Below are positions 38,538 to 47,752 of a stretch of DNA of 64,000 nucleotides, piece after piece. The DNA lies in assembly GCF_022695595.1 (NCBI RefSeq), contig NZ_CP074380.1, forward strand, positions 4,810,501-4,874,500. Direction: 5' to 3'. A model generated the notes under the pieces. That model was not told where the DNA came from. It made no database searches and saw only the letters and a program-made list of their open reading frames with translations. This DNA comes from Streptomyces sp. MST-110588. Its GTDB lineage: Bacteria > Actinomycetota > Actinomycetes > Streptomycetales > Streptomycetaceae. Numbering within the stretch: position 1 is the first letter of the stretch; each line of letters opens with the position of its first letter. Made by a program: the position numbers and the translations under genes.

Positions 38538-39017
38538 ATGGCTGATGACTGGCGAATGGACCGGATCGGGAGTGCTCTGCGGGGTGAGAATCCCGCCGTG
38601 CTCAGGCGCTTGACCGCAGGATTCGCAGTGATCGGCGATGTGCAGTTCCTGCCGGGCTACTCAGTGCTTCTCGTGGATGATCCGGAGGTAGAGAGACTGT
38701 CGGATCTACCCAGAGCCAAGCGGCTGTCGTTCTTGTCCGACATGGAGCAACTCGGAGAGGCAGTCGAGCGTGCCTGCAGACGCCTGGACACGGATTTCCG
38801 CCGGGTCAATCTGGAGATCCTGGGAAATACCGACGGCTTTCTGCACGCGCACGTATGGCCACGATTCAACTGGGAACCAGCCGACTTGGTGACGAGGCCG
38901 GTTTGGCTTTACGCCCGTGACAGATGGACGGACGAGCAGTTCGCACTCGGTCCTCAGCATGAGCCGCTGCGCGAGACGATCGGGGACGAGCTGGATCGGC
39001 TGCGCGCGGCGAAGTGA
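38538..39017 (+). CDS. HIT-like nucleotide-binding protein
   Basis: The 159-residue protein has a HIT-type core: VIGDVQFLPGYSVLLVDDPEVERLSDL, a helix with MEQLGEAVERACR, and VNLEILGNTDGFLHAHVWPRF, where HAHVW corresponds to the His-x-His active site of nucleotide hydrolases and transferases. It ends GDELDRLRAAK. The base composition is visibly less GC-rich than the core genes around it. It lies in the 37.6-39.2 kb insert, 55 bp after the HNH lipoprotein. Substrates of the family are dinucleotide polyphosphates or nucleoside phosphoramidates; here unknown. Confidence 0.8.
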   Translation: MADDWRMDRIGSALRGENPAVLRRLTAGFAVIGDVQFLPGYSVLLVDDPEVERLSDLPRAKRLSFLSDMEQLGEAVERACRRLDTDFRRVNLEILGNTDGFLHAHVWPRFNWEPADLVTRPVWLYARDRWTDEQFALGPQHEPLRETIGDELDRLRAAK

Positions 39018-39130
39018 TGAGTGGGCGGAGCAGGGGCCGGCGGCTTCCGCAGCGGTACTCCGCAAGGTCATGCCTGTTCTGAAGCCGCTTCATTGAATGT
39101 CCGGGTTCCTTCGCCCCGCTGCCGCCGCAG

Positions 39131-39391
39131 GTGTTCTTCATCAGCCTGGCTTCGGGCTTGGCGATCTCCGTGCGGAAGGGGGACCGGGACGCGGCGACCT
39201 GGCTGCCGCCGAACAAGGGGTACCGCTGCGACTACGTCGCACACCAGGTGGCGGTGAAGAAGAAGTACGGGCTGTGGGTGACGCCGGGGGAGAAGGGCGC
39301 GATGGCGCGGGTGCTGCGCGGCTGTCCGGAGCTCGGCCTGCCGGCGGGCGGCGGTCCGACCGAGGCGCCGGACCGTTTCCGTACGCAATAG
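39131..39391 (+). pseudogene. C-terminal fragment of the interrupted HNH-type lipoprotein
   Basis: From about 39170 the frame reads KGDRDAATWLPPNKGYRCDYVAHQVAVKKKYGLWVTP and ends DRFRTQ. This parallels the end of the intact paralogue (ASWLPPNKAVRCSYAVRFSQVAEKYELPVT). The first dozen codons belong to the insert. It has no start signal of its own. Together with 37276-37633 it would rebuild one gene lacking the central HNH core, so the insertion replaced or deleted the middle. Confidence 0.78.
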
Positions 39392-39468
39392 CGGGACCGC
39401 CCGACAGGCCGTCGGCCCGGGTTCCGCGTGGGGGCGGGCCCGGGCCGACGGCTGTCCGGAGGTGGCGG

Positions 39469-39939
39469 TCAGGCGTTCGTCTGCCAGTGGACGGTCTTGG
39501 AAACGGTCGCGGTGCCGTACGCGGCGGGGCCGGCGGCACCGTTCGTCCCCGCGGCTCCCATCGCGCCGCCACCCTCGATCGGGGCGGCACCCACCGTCTT
39601 GTTGATCTCGTCGACCGCGTCCTTCGCCGCCTTGAAGAAGATCGACATCCCGACGATCGACAGGATCAGCGACGCCAGGCCCAAGAGGGCGCCCGCGGTG
39701 GCCATGCCCTTGTTGGTGGCCTCGCCGCGCTTGGCGCGGCCCCGGCCCACCAGGCCGAAGATCAGGGCCAGCAGGCCGAGCAGACCGGCCAGCCAGAAGA
39801 AGAGCGGGATCAGGCCGCTGAGCGCGCCGATGAGTCCCAGGACGAGCGCCGCGGTGCCCAGGCCGTTGCGGGCGGCCTGGTGGCCCTGTGCACCCATCGG
39901 GGCCTGCGGTCCGGGCTGGTAGTGCATCTGGTGAGACAT
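39469..39939 (-). CDS. DUF4190 small membrane protein
   Basis: The 156-residue protein has two hydrophobic segments, GLGTAALVLGLIGALSGLIPLFFWLAGLLG with its continuation LLALIFGLVG, and then ATAGALLGLASLILSIVGMSIFF. The motif GRGRAKRGEATNKGMATAG between them marks the DUF4190 family. The N terminus is a His/Gln/Pro tail. The C-terminal 50 residues are outside the membrane and Gly/Ala-rich. The function is unknown; such proteins are widespread in Streptomyces. Confidence 0.85.
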   Translation of the reverse strand: MSHQMHYQPGPQAPMGAQGHQAARNGLGTAALVLGLIGALSGLIPLFFWLAGLLGLLALIFGLVGRGRAKRGEATNKGMATAGALLGLASLILSIVGMSIFFKAAKDAVDEINKTVGAAPIEGGGAMGAAGTNGAAGPAAYGTATVSKTVHWQTNA

Positions 39940-40133
39940 GGGAGTACGGCCCCTTCCGGGCGCTGGATCGAATCCTGTTGTAGCGACGGGTCAATAAGAC
40001 CAGAGGTTGTGAACCGAGTCAACACGAGAGCCGTGTTCGAGTAAGTTAACGCTGTGAAGGGGTGAGTTACGGGTCGATGGGTATGCTCGGGAACACAGCA
40101 GGGATCGGGGCAACAGGGACGGGAGCCAGCCAG

Positions 40134-42245
40134 GTGCCGGAGAACGCATCACCGGAGAACACGACCGAGGTGACCGCCGCCGGCATCGCGCGACTGGCCG
40201 GCGTGGGCCGGGCCGCGGTCAGCAACTGGCGCCGCCGGCACCCGGGATTCCCCAGACCCGTGGGCGGTACGGAGACCAGCCCCACCTTCTCCCTGCACGA
40301 CGTCGAACAATGGCTGCGCGAACAGGGCAAGCTCGCCGAGGTGCCGCTGCGCGAACGCGTCTGGCAGCAGCTCGTCGGCCATCCCGCCGGCGCCACCACC
40401 GCCCTGCGCCATGCGGGCGCCGTACTGCTCCTGGTCCACGACCGCCCCGGGACCTGGCACCGGCTGAGCCGGGCCGGCAGCGACACCGAACTGACCGGAC
40501 TGCTCTCGCCCGCCCTGGAATCCGTCCTGACCGCCCGGCTCGGCAAGCGGCACCCCGTACACGGCCTGACCCGCGAGAACCTCGCCCCGTCCGCCGCGCT
40601 CGTCCGCGGCGCCGCCGAACTGGCCACGGACCAGGGCGCCCCGGCCGCGTACGCCTTCCTGCTCGGCCGCCACCTGGACGCCAACCCCCGCCAGTACACG
40701 CTCACCCCGCCCGGCCCGGCCGCTCTGATGGCAGCCCTGGCCGGCCCGGCCGCCACCGTCCTGGACCCGGCGTGCGGCACCGCCACCCTCCTGACCGCCG
40801 CCCGGCCCCCGGCCGACGCCCCCCAGGAATCACCCCCCACCGCCCTCTACGCCCAGGAGGCCGACCCCGACCTCGCCGCCCTGGCCGCCCTGCGCCTGGC
40901 CCTGCACGCCCCCGAGGGCACCCACGTACGGGTACGCGCCGCCGACACCCTGCGCGCCGACGCCTTCCCCGACCTGGCCGCCGACGCCGTCCTGGCCCAC
41001 CCGCCCTTCAACGAGCGCAACTGGGGCCACGACGAACTGGCCTACGACCCGCGCTGGGAGTACGGCTTCCCGGCCCGTACGGAATCCGAGCTGGCCTGGG
41101 CCCAGCACGCGCTGGCCCGGCTGCGCGAGGGCGGCACCGCCGTCCTGCTCATGCCGCCCGCCGCCGCCTCCCGCCGCTCCGGCCGCCGTATCCGCGCCGA
41201 CCTGCTGCGCCGTGGCGCGCTGCGGGCCGTGATCGCCCTGCCCGCCGGCGCCGCCCCGCCCTACGGCATCCCGCTCCACCTGTGGGTGCTGCGCAAACCC
41301 GGCGCCGCCGCCCCGCCCTCGCCCCACCTCCTCGTCGTCGACACCAGCGACCTCGCCGCGGGGACGCCGGCCGGCGCCGCGGGCCGCGACAAGCTCGACT
41401 GGCAGGCCGTACGGACCACCGCCCTGACCGCCTGGCGGGCCTTCGACCGGGACGGCGACATCGAGGAGGAACCCGGCGTACGGCGCTCCCTGGCCGCCAT
41501 CGACCTGCTGGACGACGACGTCGACCTGGCCCCGGCCCGCCACCTCCCGCCGCCCGCCGCCGGCGGCGGCCCCGCCGAACTGGCCCGGGTCCGTGAACGC
41601 CTCACCAGCACCCTGGCCCGTACCACCGAACTCACCCCGCGCCCCGCGGCCCCCGGGACACCCGCACCGGCCCGCTGGCCCCTGACCACCGTCGGCGAAC
41701 TGGCCCGCGCCGGCGCGCTGGTCCTGCGGGCCGGCGGCCCCGGCAGCGCCCCGGCCGGCACCGGCCCCGCCGTCCTGACCGACCACGACGTCCTCGGCGG
41801 CACCGCCCCCTCCGGCACCCTCCCCGAAGGAACGCCCGCCGAAGCCCCCGTCCTGGCCGCGACGGGCGACGTCGTGGTGCCCGTCCTGGGCGGCGGAGCC
41901 GTGGCCCGCGTCATCGACGGGTCCACCGCCGGCGCAGCCCTGGGCCGCAACCTCTTCCTCCTGCGTCCCGACCCCGCCGCCCTGGACCCCTGGTTCCTCG
42001 CCGGGTTCCTGCGCGGCACCGCCAACAACCGGCAGGCCAGCAGCTACGCCTCCACCGCCACCCGCCTGGACGTCCGCCGGCTCCAGTTGCCCCGGCTCCC
42101 CCTGGCCGAACAGCGCCGCTACGGACAGCGCTTCCAGGACCTGGCCGCCTTCGAAGAGGCGCTGCGGCTGGCGTCCCGCCTCGGGGAACAGCTCGTCCAG
42201 GGCCTGTACGACGGACTCACCGAAGGGTCGCTGCCGCCGGACTGA
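40134..42245 (+). CDS. Orphan HTH-N6-adenine methylase-like protein with altered catalytic motifs
   Basis: The protein has 703 residues. Residues about 10-70 form a MerR/AlpA-like HTH (VTAAGIARLAGVGRAAVSNWRRRHPGFP). Residues about 190-400 are an HsdM-type methylase: motif I VLDPACGTATLL and motif IV AVLAHPPFNERNWGHDEL. Canonical N6 enzymes read D-P-x-x-G-x-G and N-P-P-[FY]; here the last glycine is Ala and the Asn is His. The C-terminal 200 residues (LDPWFLAGFLRGTANNRQA, RRLQLPRLPLAEQRRYG) look like an HsdS target-recognition half. No HsdR is nearby. GTG 40134 after GGGAG is preferred; the frame opens at 40062. It is probably DNA-binding, with doubtful methylation. Confidence 0.85.
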   Translation: MPENASPENTTEVTAAGIARLAGVGRAAVSNWRRRHPGFPRPVGGTETSPTFSLHDVEQWLREQGKLAEVPLRERVWQQLVGHPAGATTALRHAGAVLLLVHDRPGTWHRLSRAGSDTELTGLLSPALESVLTARLGKRHPVHGLTRENLAPSAALVRGAAELATDQGAPAAYAFLLGRHLDANPRQYTLTPPGPAALMAALAGPAATVLDPACGTATLLTAARPPADAPQESPPTALYAQEADPDLAALAALRLALHAPEGTHVRVRAADTLRADAFPDLAADAVLAHPPFNERNWGHDELAYDPRWEYGFPARTESELAWAQHALARLREGGTAVLLMPPAAASRRSGRRIRADLLRRGALRAVIALPAGAAPPYGIPLHLWVLRKPGAAAPPSPHLLVVDTSDLAAGTPAGAAGRDKLDWQAVRTTALTAWRAFDRDGDIEEEPGVRRSLAAIDLLDDDVDLAPARHLPPPAAGGGPAELARVRERLTSTLARTTELTPRPAAPGTPAPARWPLTTVGELARAGALVLRAGGPGSAPAGTGPAVLTDHDVLGGTAPSGTLPEGTPAEAPVLAATGDVVVPVLGGGAVARVIDGSTAGAALGRNLFLLRPDPAALDPWFLAGFLRGTANNRQASSYASTATRLDVRRLQLPRLPLAEQRRYGQRFQDLAAFEEALRLASRLGEQLVQGLYDGLTEGSLPPD

Positions 42246-42346
42246 GGCGTACAACCCCGAACGCGTGACCGGTGTCGTATATACGCTCGTAGGCGCACAT
42301 CCGCACCCCGAACCGACCCGCCGGTCACGACCCGTCAGGAGCAGCG

Positions 42347-42910
42347 ATGCACGGCCCCGTTCCGGCCCAGCCGCCGAACCGTCCCATGCCCCTATGGGCG
42401 GTCGTCCTGCTGCGTATCGCCTTCGTGGCCGGCGCCTGGCTCAGCGGCGGCCTGCTCGCCTGGCTGGCGCTGCTGCGCGCCGCCGTCATCCAGCGCCGCC
42501 CGCTGGGCTGGTGGCTGTTCGGCGGGGACCTCGTCCTGGTCATGGCCACCCTGCTCTTCGCCAACGGCCACGGCGAGAACGACTGGCAGTCCACCGTCAC
42601 GCTGATCGTGCTGCTCGGCCAGGCCGCCGCCGCCAGCGCGTACTACCTCGTGGTCGACGTACGGGCCCACAGGGCGGCCGTACGCGCCCACACCCCGGCC
42701 TACCCGCCCGTACCCCCGTACGCCACCACCGCGCCCTACGCCCCGCCCCCGCCGTACGGGCAGCCCCGGCCCCCCGCGCCGGCCAACCCCTACGCCCAGC
42801 CCGCCCCGCAGTCCTACGGCTACCCGCACGACCCCCCGCGCCGCATCAGCCAGGTCCGCGCCGAACTGGACGAACTCAGCGACTACCTCCGCAAGGAGGA
42901 AGGCCGTTGA
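42347..42910 (+). CDS. Small membrane protein with Pro/Tyr-rich tail, coupled to a Ser/Thr kinase
   Basis: The protein has 187 residues. Three transmembrane helices are visible (WAVVLLRIAFVAGAWLSGGLLAWLALL, WLFGGDLVLVMATLLFA, LIVLLGQAAAASAYYLVVDV). A cytoplasmic tail rich in Pro, Tyr and Ala follows, ending in a short helix VRAELDELSDYLRKEEG. AGGAG precedes the ATG. Its TGA overlaps the TTG start of the kinase gene (TTGA), so the two are made together; the Tyr/Pro tail could be a docking segment. No family is recognised. Confidence 0.8.
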   Translation: MHGPVPAQPPNRPMPLWAVVLLRIAFVAGAWLSGGLLAWLALLRAAVIQRRPLGWWLFGGDLVLVMATLLFANGHGENDWQSTVTLIVLLGQAAAASAYYLVVDVRAHRAAVRAHTPAYPPVPPYATTAPYAPPPPYGQPRPPAPANPYAQPAPQSYGYPHDPPRRISQVRAELDELSDYLRKEEGR

Positions 42911-44612
42911 ACGGCCGCGTCGTCGCCGACCGCTACGAACTCTCCGCCCTCCTCGGCCAGGGCGGCATGGGCCAGGTCTGGATCGCCTACGACCGCCGCC
43001 TGGACCGCCGGGTCGGCGTCAAACTGCTGCGCCCCGACCGCGTGGCGGGCACCCCCGACGCCGAAGAGATGCGCCGCCGCTTCGTCCGCGAGTGCCGGGT
43101 CACCGCCCAGGTCGACCACCCCGGACTGGTCACCGTCCACGACGCGGGCAGCGACGACGACGACCTCTACCTGGTCATGCAGTACGTCGACGGCGCCGAC
43201 CTCGCCGACCACCTCGCCGAGCACGACCCCTACCCCTGGGAGTGGGCCGCCGCCGTCGCCGCCCAGATCTGCGCCGTACTGGCCGCCGTACACGCCGTCC
43301 CGATCATCCACCGCGACCTCAAGCCGCGGAACGTCATGGTCAGACCCGACGGCACGATCACCGTCCTGGACCTGGGCATCGCCTCCGCCCTGGACACCGA
43401 CACCACCCGCCTCACCCACACCGGCTCCCCCCTGGGCAGCCCCGCCTACATGGCACCCGAGCAGGCCATGGGCGGCGCGGTCGGCCCATACACCGACCTG
43501 TACGCCCTCGGCGTGCTGCTCCACGAACTGCTCAGCGGCCAGGTCCCCTTCGCCGGCTCCACGGCCCTGGGCGTCCTCCACCGCCACCTGTACGAGCCGC
43601 CGACCCCCGTACGCCAACTGCGCCCCGACATCCCCGAACCCCTCGAAGCGCTGGTCCTGCGCCTGCTCAGCAAGGACCCCCAGCACCGCCCCGCCGACGC
43701 CCAGGAGGTCTACCGCACCCTCTCCCCCCTCCTGCCGGCCCTCCGCGGCGGCGCCGCCGCCCCGATGGACCCGACCCGGCCCTTCCGCCACCCTTGCGCG
43801 CCATGGCCGGCCCCTGCCCCGGCCGCCGCCCCGGTGCCCCCGTCCCGGCCGCCGTTCCGGTGCCCCCCGTCCCGGCCGCCGTTCCGGTGCCCGCGATGCC
43901 GGCCGCCCCCACTCCGGCCGCCCCCGACCTCGCCCGGGGCTCGTTCGGCCCACCCCCCGACACCGGCTACCCGGCCGCCCCGCCGCCCTCCGCCGGCCAT
44001 CCGGCCGCCCCGCCGCCCGTCGCCGACCCGCGGACCTCGGGCGTCACCGGCGGCCCCGACGTCGCCGCCGCCGTGGACGAGGTCAGGCGCTGCCTGGACC
44101 AGGGCCGGATCACCCGCGCCGTGGACATCCTCGGCGGCATCCTCCCGTCCGCCGCCGACCGGCACGGCGCCCACTCCCCGGTCGTACGCTCCCTGCGCAA
44201 GCAGTACGCCGCCACCCTCATGGACGACGGCCAGTACCGCCGCGCACTTCCCGAGCTACGCCTCCTGGCCGACGCGTACGGCCGCGAATCCGGCCCCGGC
44301 GCCGCCCGCCAGGCACTCCAGTTCCACTACGAGGCCGCCCAGTGCCTGGAACAACTCGGCGAGGCGACCCAGGCGCTCACCGAGTACCGGTCCCTCCTCC
44401 CGTACTTCGAGCGCTACCCCGACGACCCCGTACGCCCCCTGGAAATCCGGCGCTCCATAGGCCACCTGCTCCTCGCCCTCGGCGAACACGGAGCCGCCCA
44501 CGAGACGCTGTCCCGCCTCCTGTACGACGCGGAACGCGTCCATGGGCCGGGCCATGCGTTCCCGGAAGAGGTCCGGCGCACGTTGTACTGGCTGGGCCAG
44601 GTACGGGGGTAG
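42907..44612 (+). pseudogene. Ser/Thr protein kinase with helical-repeat C terminus, frameshifted in the linker
   Basis: The kinase domain covers residues about 1-265: LLGQGGMGQVWIAYDRR, Lys39 in VGVKLL, the catalytic loop HRDLKPRNVMV, metal-binding DLGIA (DLG in place of DFG), the activation segment GSPAYMAPEQAMGG and DLYALGVLLHELLSG. A Pro/Ala linker follows. From about 43790 the frame must change: one extra C restores RPFRHPLRAMAGP. The second frame gives a tetratricopeptide-like region (DEVRRCLDQGRITRAVDILGG, DGQYRRALPELRLLADAYG, LEQLGEATQALTEYRSLL) to the stop. No PASTA domain or transmembrane helix is present. TTG 42907 follows AAGGAGGAAGG and overlaps the upstream stop. Confidence 0.88.
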
Positions 44613-44619
44613 CGCGCGT

Positions 44620-44634
44620 TCCGCCTTCGGCGGG
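44620..44634 (+). terminator. TTCG hairpin directly after the kinase gene
   Basis: CCGCC at 44621-44625 and GGCGG at 44629-44633 form a compact stem closed by TTC, 8 bp after the stop codon. It is a short GC hairpin without a U run. Confidence 0.55.
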
Positions 44635-44644
44635 AGGGTTTGGT

Positions 44645-44781
44645 GGGGTGGGCGCTTTGCGCTTGCTGGGTGGTGGGTGCGGGGTCGGGCCTGCGGGGGC
44701 GTGTATCAAAGCTGCTTCGCTTTACGCTTTGATACACGCCCCCTCCGGCCCGACCCCTCCCGTCCGTAGCGCGCCCACCCC
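44645..44781. repeat. Long nested inverted repeat (extended hairpin) in the 44.6-45.3 kb intergenic region
   Basis: Three paired segments nest. GGGGTGGGCGC (44645-44655) pairs with GCGCCCACCCC (44771-44781). GGGGTCGGGCC (44681-44691) pairs with GGCCCGACCCC (44747-44757). An 18-bp perfect stem GGGGGCGTGTATCAAAGC (44695-44712) pairs with 44726-44743, around a 13-nt loop. The inner arm is AT-richer than its surroundings. It may act as a bidirectional terminator or be a remnant of a small palindromic element. The remaining 44782-45308 has another hairpin (GACCCGC/GCGGGTC, 44802-44818), an A/C-rich stretch and the promoter of the next gene. Confidence 0.85.
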
Positions 44782-45308
44782 TTGGGGGAGGGTTGGTAGG
44801 TGACCCGCCGTGCGGGTCGGTACCCGGGAGCGCCTCCTGGTGGGAACGGCACGGGGCGGGCGTACGGGGATGTCGTACCGGGTTTTGGAACCGTTAGTGG
44901 TCACGGTTGGCGGCTCGGGGACGGCCGGGCGTGGGCGTATCGGGGACTCCCCGCAGGGCCGTGTGCAAGACGCAGGCTTCCTTTCACGGCGTACCCGACA
45001 CGCACACGGCCCGAGGAGAGGCCCCGGTGCGACCGCGCCCCACCCCACCCACCGACCGCACCGGGTCCAAGACCAAACAACCCGCAGGGAAGCAAACAAC
45101 ACAGCGCCGCAGGCATCGCGCCACACACAACAACCCACCACCGGCGAGCCGCCGCCCACAAGCGTCGCGCCGTCACGGACGGAAACGGGCCACGGACGGA
45201 AAAGCACAACTCGCCCCCACAGAGGGATTGGCGCAGCAAGCAGCGGCTTCTACCATCGATCATCGCCAAGGTCGACGCACGCACCGTACGCCCCGCCGGG
45301 AGGCACAC

Positions 45309-45947
45309 GTGTTCCGCCGTAGGACTGCGCTCTCCGTAACCGCCGCCGCCCTCTTGGCCGCGTCCCCGCTCCTGACCGGCTGCGGCACCGACGCGCACCC
45401 CGGCGCCGCAGCCGTCGTCGATGGGCAGCGGATCACCGTCGGGCAGCTCCAAGCGCGTGTGAAGGACGTACGGGACGCCCAGGACAAGGCGCCCCAGGGC
45501 GCACAGCTCGTCGAGAATTCCGGACGGCTCGGCCTGTCCACGCTCAACAGCATGATCTTCGAGCGCATCCTGGAGCGCGGTGCCAAGGACGCCGGCGTCA
45601 AGGTCACCGAGCGCGACGTACAGCAGTGGCGTACGGCGGCGGAGCAGCGCGCGGGCGGCGCCGACCGGCTCAAGGCGATGTGGCTCCAGCAGGCCGTCCC
45701 GCCGGGCCGGATCGACGCGGTCGTACGCAACCAGCTCCTGCTGGACGGCCTGGCGCAGCGCATCGGCGCCGACCGCTCGCAGCCCCAGGGACAGCAGCAG
45801 CTCGGCGAATCGCTGGCCAAGACCTCGCGCGACATGGGCATCGACGTCAACCCGCGCTACGGGAAGTGGGACGACAGGCAGGTCATCCTGGCGGAGACGA
45901 AGGACCCGTGGATCAGCAAGGCGTCGACGGACAGGCAGCAGACCTGA
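45309..45947 (+). CDS. SurA-N-like lipoprotein
   Basis: The 212-residue protein has a lipoprotein signal (VFRRRTALSVTAAALLAASPLLTGC). The chaperone-like N domain of SurA/PrsA-type proteins follows: AAVVDGQRITVGQLQARV, LSTLNSMIFERILERGAKDAGVKVTERDVQQW, and a last part with NPRYGKWDD and VILAETKDPWIS. No peptidyl-prolyl isomerase domain is present. It probably helps fold exported proteins at the outer membrane face. GTG 45309 follows GGGAGG. It is followed after 99 bp by mazG on the same strand, the usual actinobacterial order. Confidence 0.88.
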   Translation: MFRRRTALSVTAAALLAASPLLTGCGTDAHPGAAAVVDGQRITVGQLQARVKDVRDAQDKAPQGAQLVENSGRLGLSTLNSMIFERILERGAKDAGVKVTERDVQQWRTAAEQRAGGADRLKAMWLQQAVPPGRIDAVVRNQLLLDGLAQRIGADRSQPQGQQQLGESLAKTSRDMGIDVNPRYGKWDDRQVILAETKDPWISKASTDRQQT

Positions 45948-46046
45948 CCCACGAGCCGGGCCGAGCCGAGCCGAGCCGCCCGACGGACGTCGGCGAGCAC
46001 CGGGCCGGGACGGACCGCTGTCGGTCCGGTGCGTTACGTTCGACGG

Positions 46047-47141
46047 GTGAACGACGCCGCCGCTTCCGCCGCCACAGAGTCCGCCACCGACACCACCCCC
46101 GCTACCCCGGCCGCCTCCGCCACCCCGGCCGCCATGCCCCCCGGCGGGACCGCCACCGGCCGCCTGGTCCTGCTCACCACCAGCCACCGGGTCGCCCCGG
46201 GCCTGCTGTCCTGGCCGGCCTGGCAGACGCTGCGGGCCGCCGACCGGGTGCTGTGTGCCGACCCGGAGCACCCGCAGTTGCCGTACCTGCGTGAGGCCGG
46301 CATCGAGATCGAGGTGGCCGCCGCCGACGCGCGCGAGCTGGTCGACTACTGCGTCGGCGGCGCGCGCAGTGCCGTGGTCGTCACCTCGGCCGACGGCGAG
46401 AGCGCGCTGACCGACGGCCTGGCGCGGCTGGCCGGTTCCGGCCGGGAGGCGGTGCCGGAGCTGGAGCTGCTGCCGGGGTCGTACGACCTGCCGGGTGCCC
46501 GGCTGCTGGATCTGGTGCAGGTCATGGACCGGATCCGCGCCGAGTGCCCGTGGAGCGGCATCCGTACGCACGAGGACCTGGCGAAGTACGGCCTGGAGGA
46601 GGCGTACGAACTGGTCGAGGCCATCGAGGAGGGTGACCGGGAGGCGCTGCGCGAGGAGCTGGGCGATGTGCTGCTCCAGGTGATCTTCCACGCCCGGATC
46701 GCGCAGGACGACCCGGACGAGCCGTTCTCGGTGGACGATGTCGCCGGCGGGATCGTGGACAAGCTGATCCACCGGCATCCGCATGTGTTCGGCGAGGAGG
46801 CCGCCGAGACGCCCGAGGACGTCAAGGCCCACTGGCTGCGCACCAAGGCGATCGAGAAACAGCGCACTTCGGTCACGGAGGGTGTCCCGCTCGGTCAGCC
46901 CGCGCTGGCGCTCGCCGCCAAGCTGGCCTCCCGGGCCCGTACGGCCGGGATCGACGCCCTCCCGCCGGGGGAGGGCATCGGCTATGAGCTGCTCGCGCTG
47001 GCCGCCCGCGCGGAGGCTCAGGGCACGGACCCGGAGACGGCACTGCGCGCGGCGGCCCGTACGTACCGCGACGCGATCCGCGAGGCCGAGGGCGCACCGC
47101 TCACGGACCCCGGGACCGGCGCACCCGCCGCGACGGACTGA
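46047..47141 (+). CDS. mazG: Nucleoside triphosphate pyrophosphohydrolase MazG
   Basis: The protein has about 364 residues. The N-terminal 125 residues are an actinobacterial extension resembling a tetrapyrrole-methylase-like fragment (GRLVLLTTSHRVAPGLLSW). The first MazG domain follows: LLDLVQVMDRIRAECPW, THEDLAKYGLEEAYELVEAIEEGD and EELGDVLLQVIFHARIAQ, with the E-x-x-E and E-x-x-D metal site. A second, shorter MazG-like helix set (LPLGQPALALAAKLASRA) comes after. It removes non-canonical or excess NTPs. GTG 46047 is chosen by position; no strong ribosome site is seen. Confidence 0.93.
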   Translation: MNDAAASAATESATDTTPATPAASATPAAMPPGGTATGRLVLLTTSHRVAPGLLSWPAWQTLRAADRVLCADPEHPQLPYLREAGIEIEVAAADARELVDYCVGGARSAVVVTSADGESALTDGLARLAGSGREAVPELELLPGSYDLPGARLLDLVQVMDRIRAECPWSGIRTHEDLAKYGLEEAYELVEAIEEGDREALREELGDVLLQVIFHARIAQDDPDEPFSVDDVAGGIVDKLIHRHPHVFGEEAAETPEDVKAHWLRTKAIEKQRTSVTEGVPLGQPALALAAKLASRARTAGIDALPPGEGIGYELLALAARAEAQGTDPETALRAAARTYRDAIREAEGAPLTDPGTGAPAATD

Positions 47142-47202
47142 CCTGCCGCCCCAGGACTCCGGAGCCCCGGGTGCGCCTCACCACCCGGCCGGATGCCGCC
47201 CA

Positions 47203-47254
47203 CCGGCTATGGGCCCGCCCCGGCTACGGGCCCGCCCCCGGCTACGGGCCCGCC
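47203..47254. repeat. Three-copy 17-18-bp tandem repeat
   Basis: CCGGCTAYGGGCCCGCC occurs at 47203, 47220 and 47238 in the gap between mazG and the next small gene. It contains the palindrome GGGCCC and has no coding role that I can see. Confidence 0.75.
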
Positions 47255-47301
47255 GGCCCCGAGGCAAGCATTGAGACGGGACCAACGGGTACTCGTATCA
47301 A

Positions 47302-47673
47302 ATGACAGCACTGACCTCACCGATCGCAGAGACCGTCCAGCTCGCTGCGTTGCGTGACCATCTCGTCGGCATCGGCCCCGCGATTGCCGGCCTGGTCATC
47401 GTCATCGCCCTGATCCTGGCGGTGGTGTACGGGAAACGGCGCCGTGCCCGCGAGCCGGCGCCGCCTCCACCGGAATCGCAGCCGAAGGCGCCGAAGGACC
47501 CCACGGGGTACGAGACGGGCAGGCGCGAGGCCGCCGAGGTGCCGCACGAGGGCGAGCGGCTGCTGCCGCACGAGCTCAAGGACCACGGCAATTCCGCCAG
47601 CCGCCCAGGGGACCCGGACAAAGAGCAGAGCCCCTGGCAGGAGGGCCACAGCGGCTCCTTCGGCAACGGATGA
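47302..47673 (+). CDS. Small single-pass membrane protein (DUF6479-like)
   Basis: The 123-residue protein has a short N-terminal outside segment, one helix (GPAIAGLVIVIALILAVVYG), then KRRRARE and a hydrophilic tail with PTGYETGRREAAEVPHEGERLLPHELKDHGN. The tail matches the DUF6479-type streptomycete family as I recall it. No ribosome site is obvious. The function is unknown. Confidence 0.75.
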   Translation: MTALTSPIAETVQLAALRDHLVGIGPAIAGLVIVIALILAVVYGKRRRAREPAPPPPESQPKAPKDPTGYETGRREAAEVPHEGERLLPHELKDHGNSASRPGDPDKEQSPWQEGHSGSFGNG

Positions 47674-47752
47674 CACCCGGCCATCTGGACACCGTCACCG
47701 GCAGCAGGTAGGGACGCGGAGGCACGGACCCGGATGCGGATAACGTCAAGGG

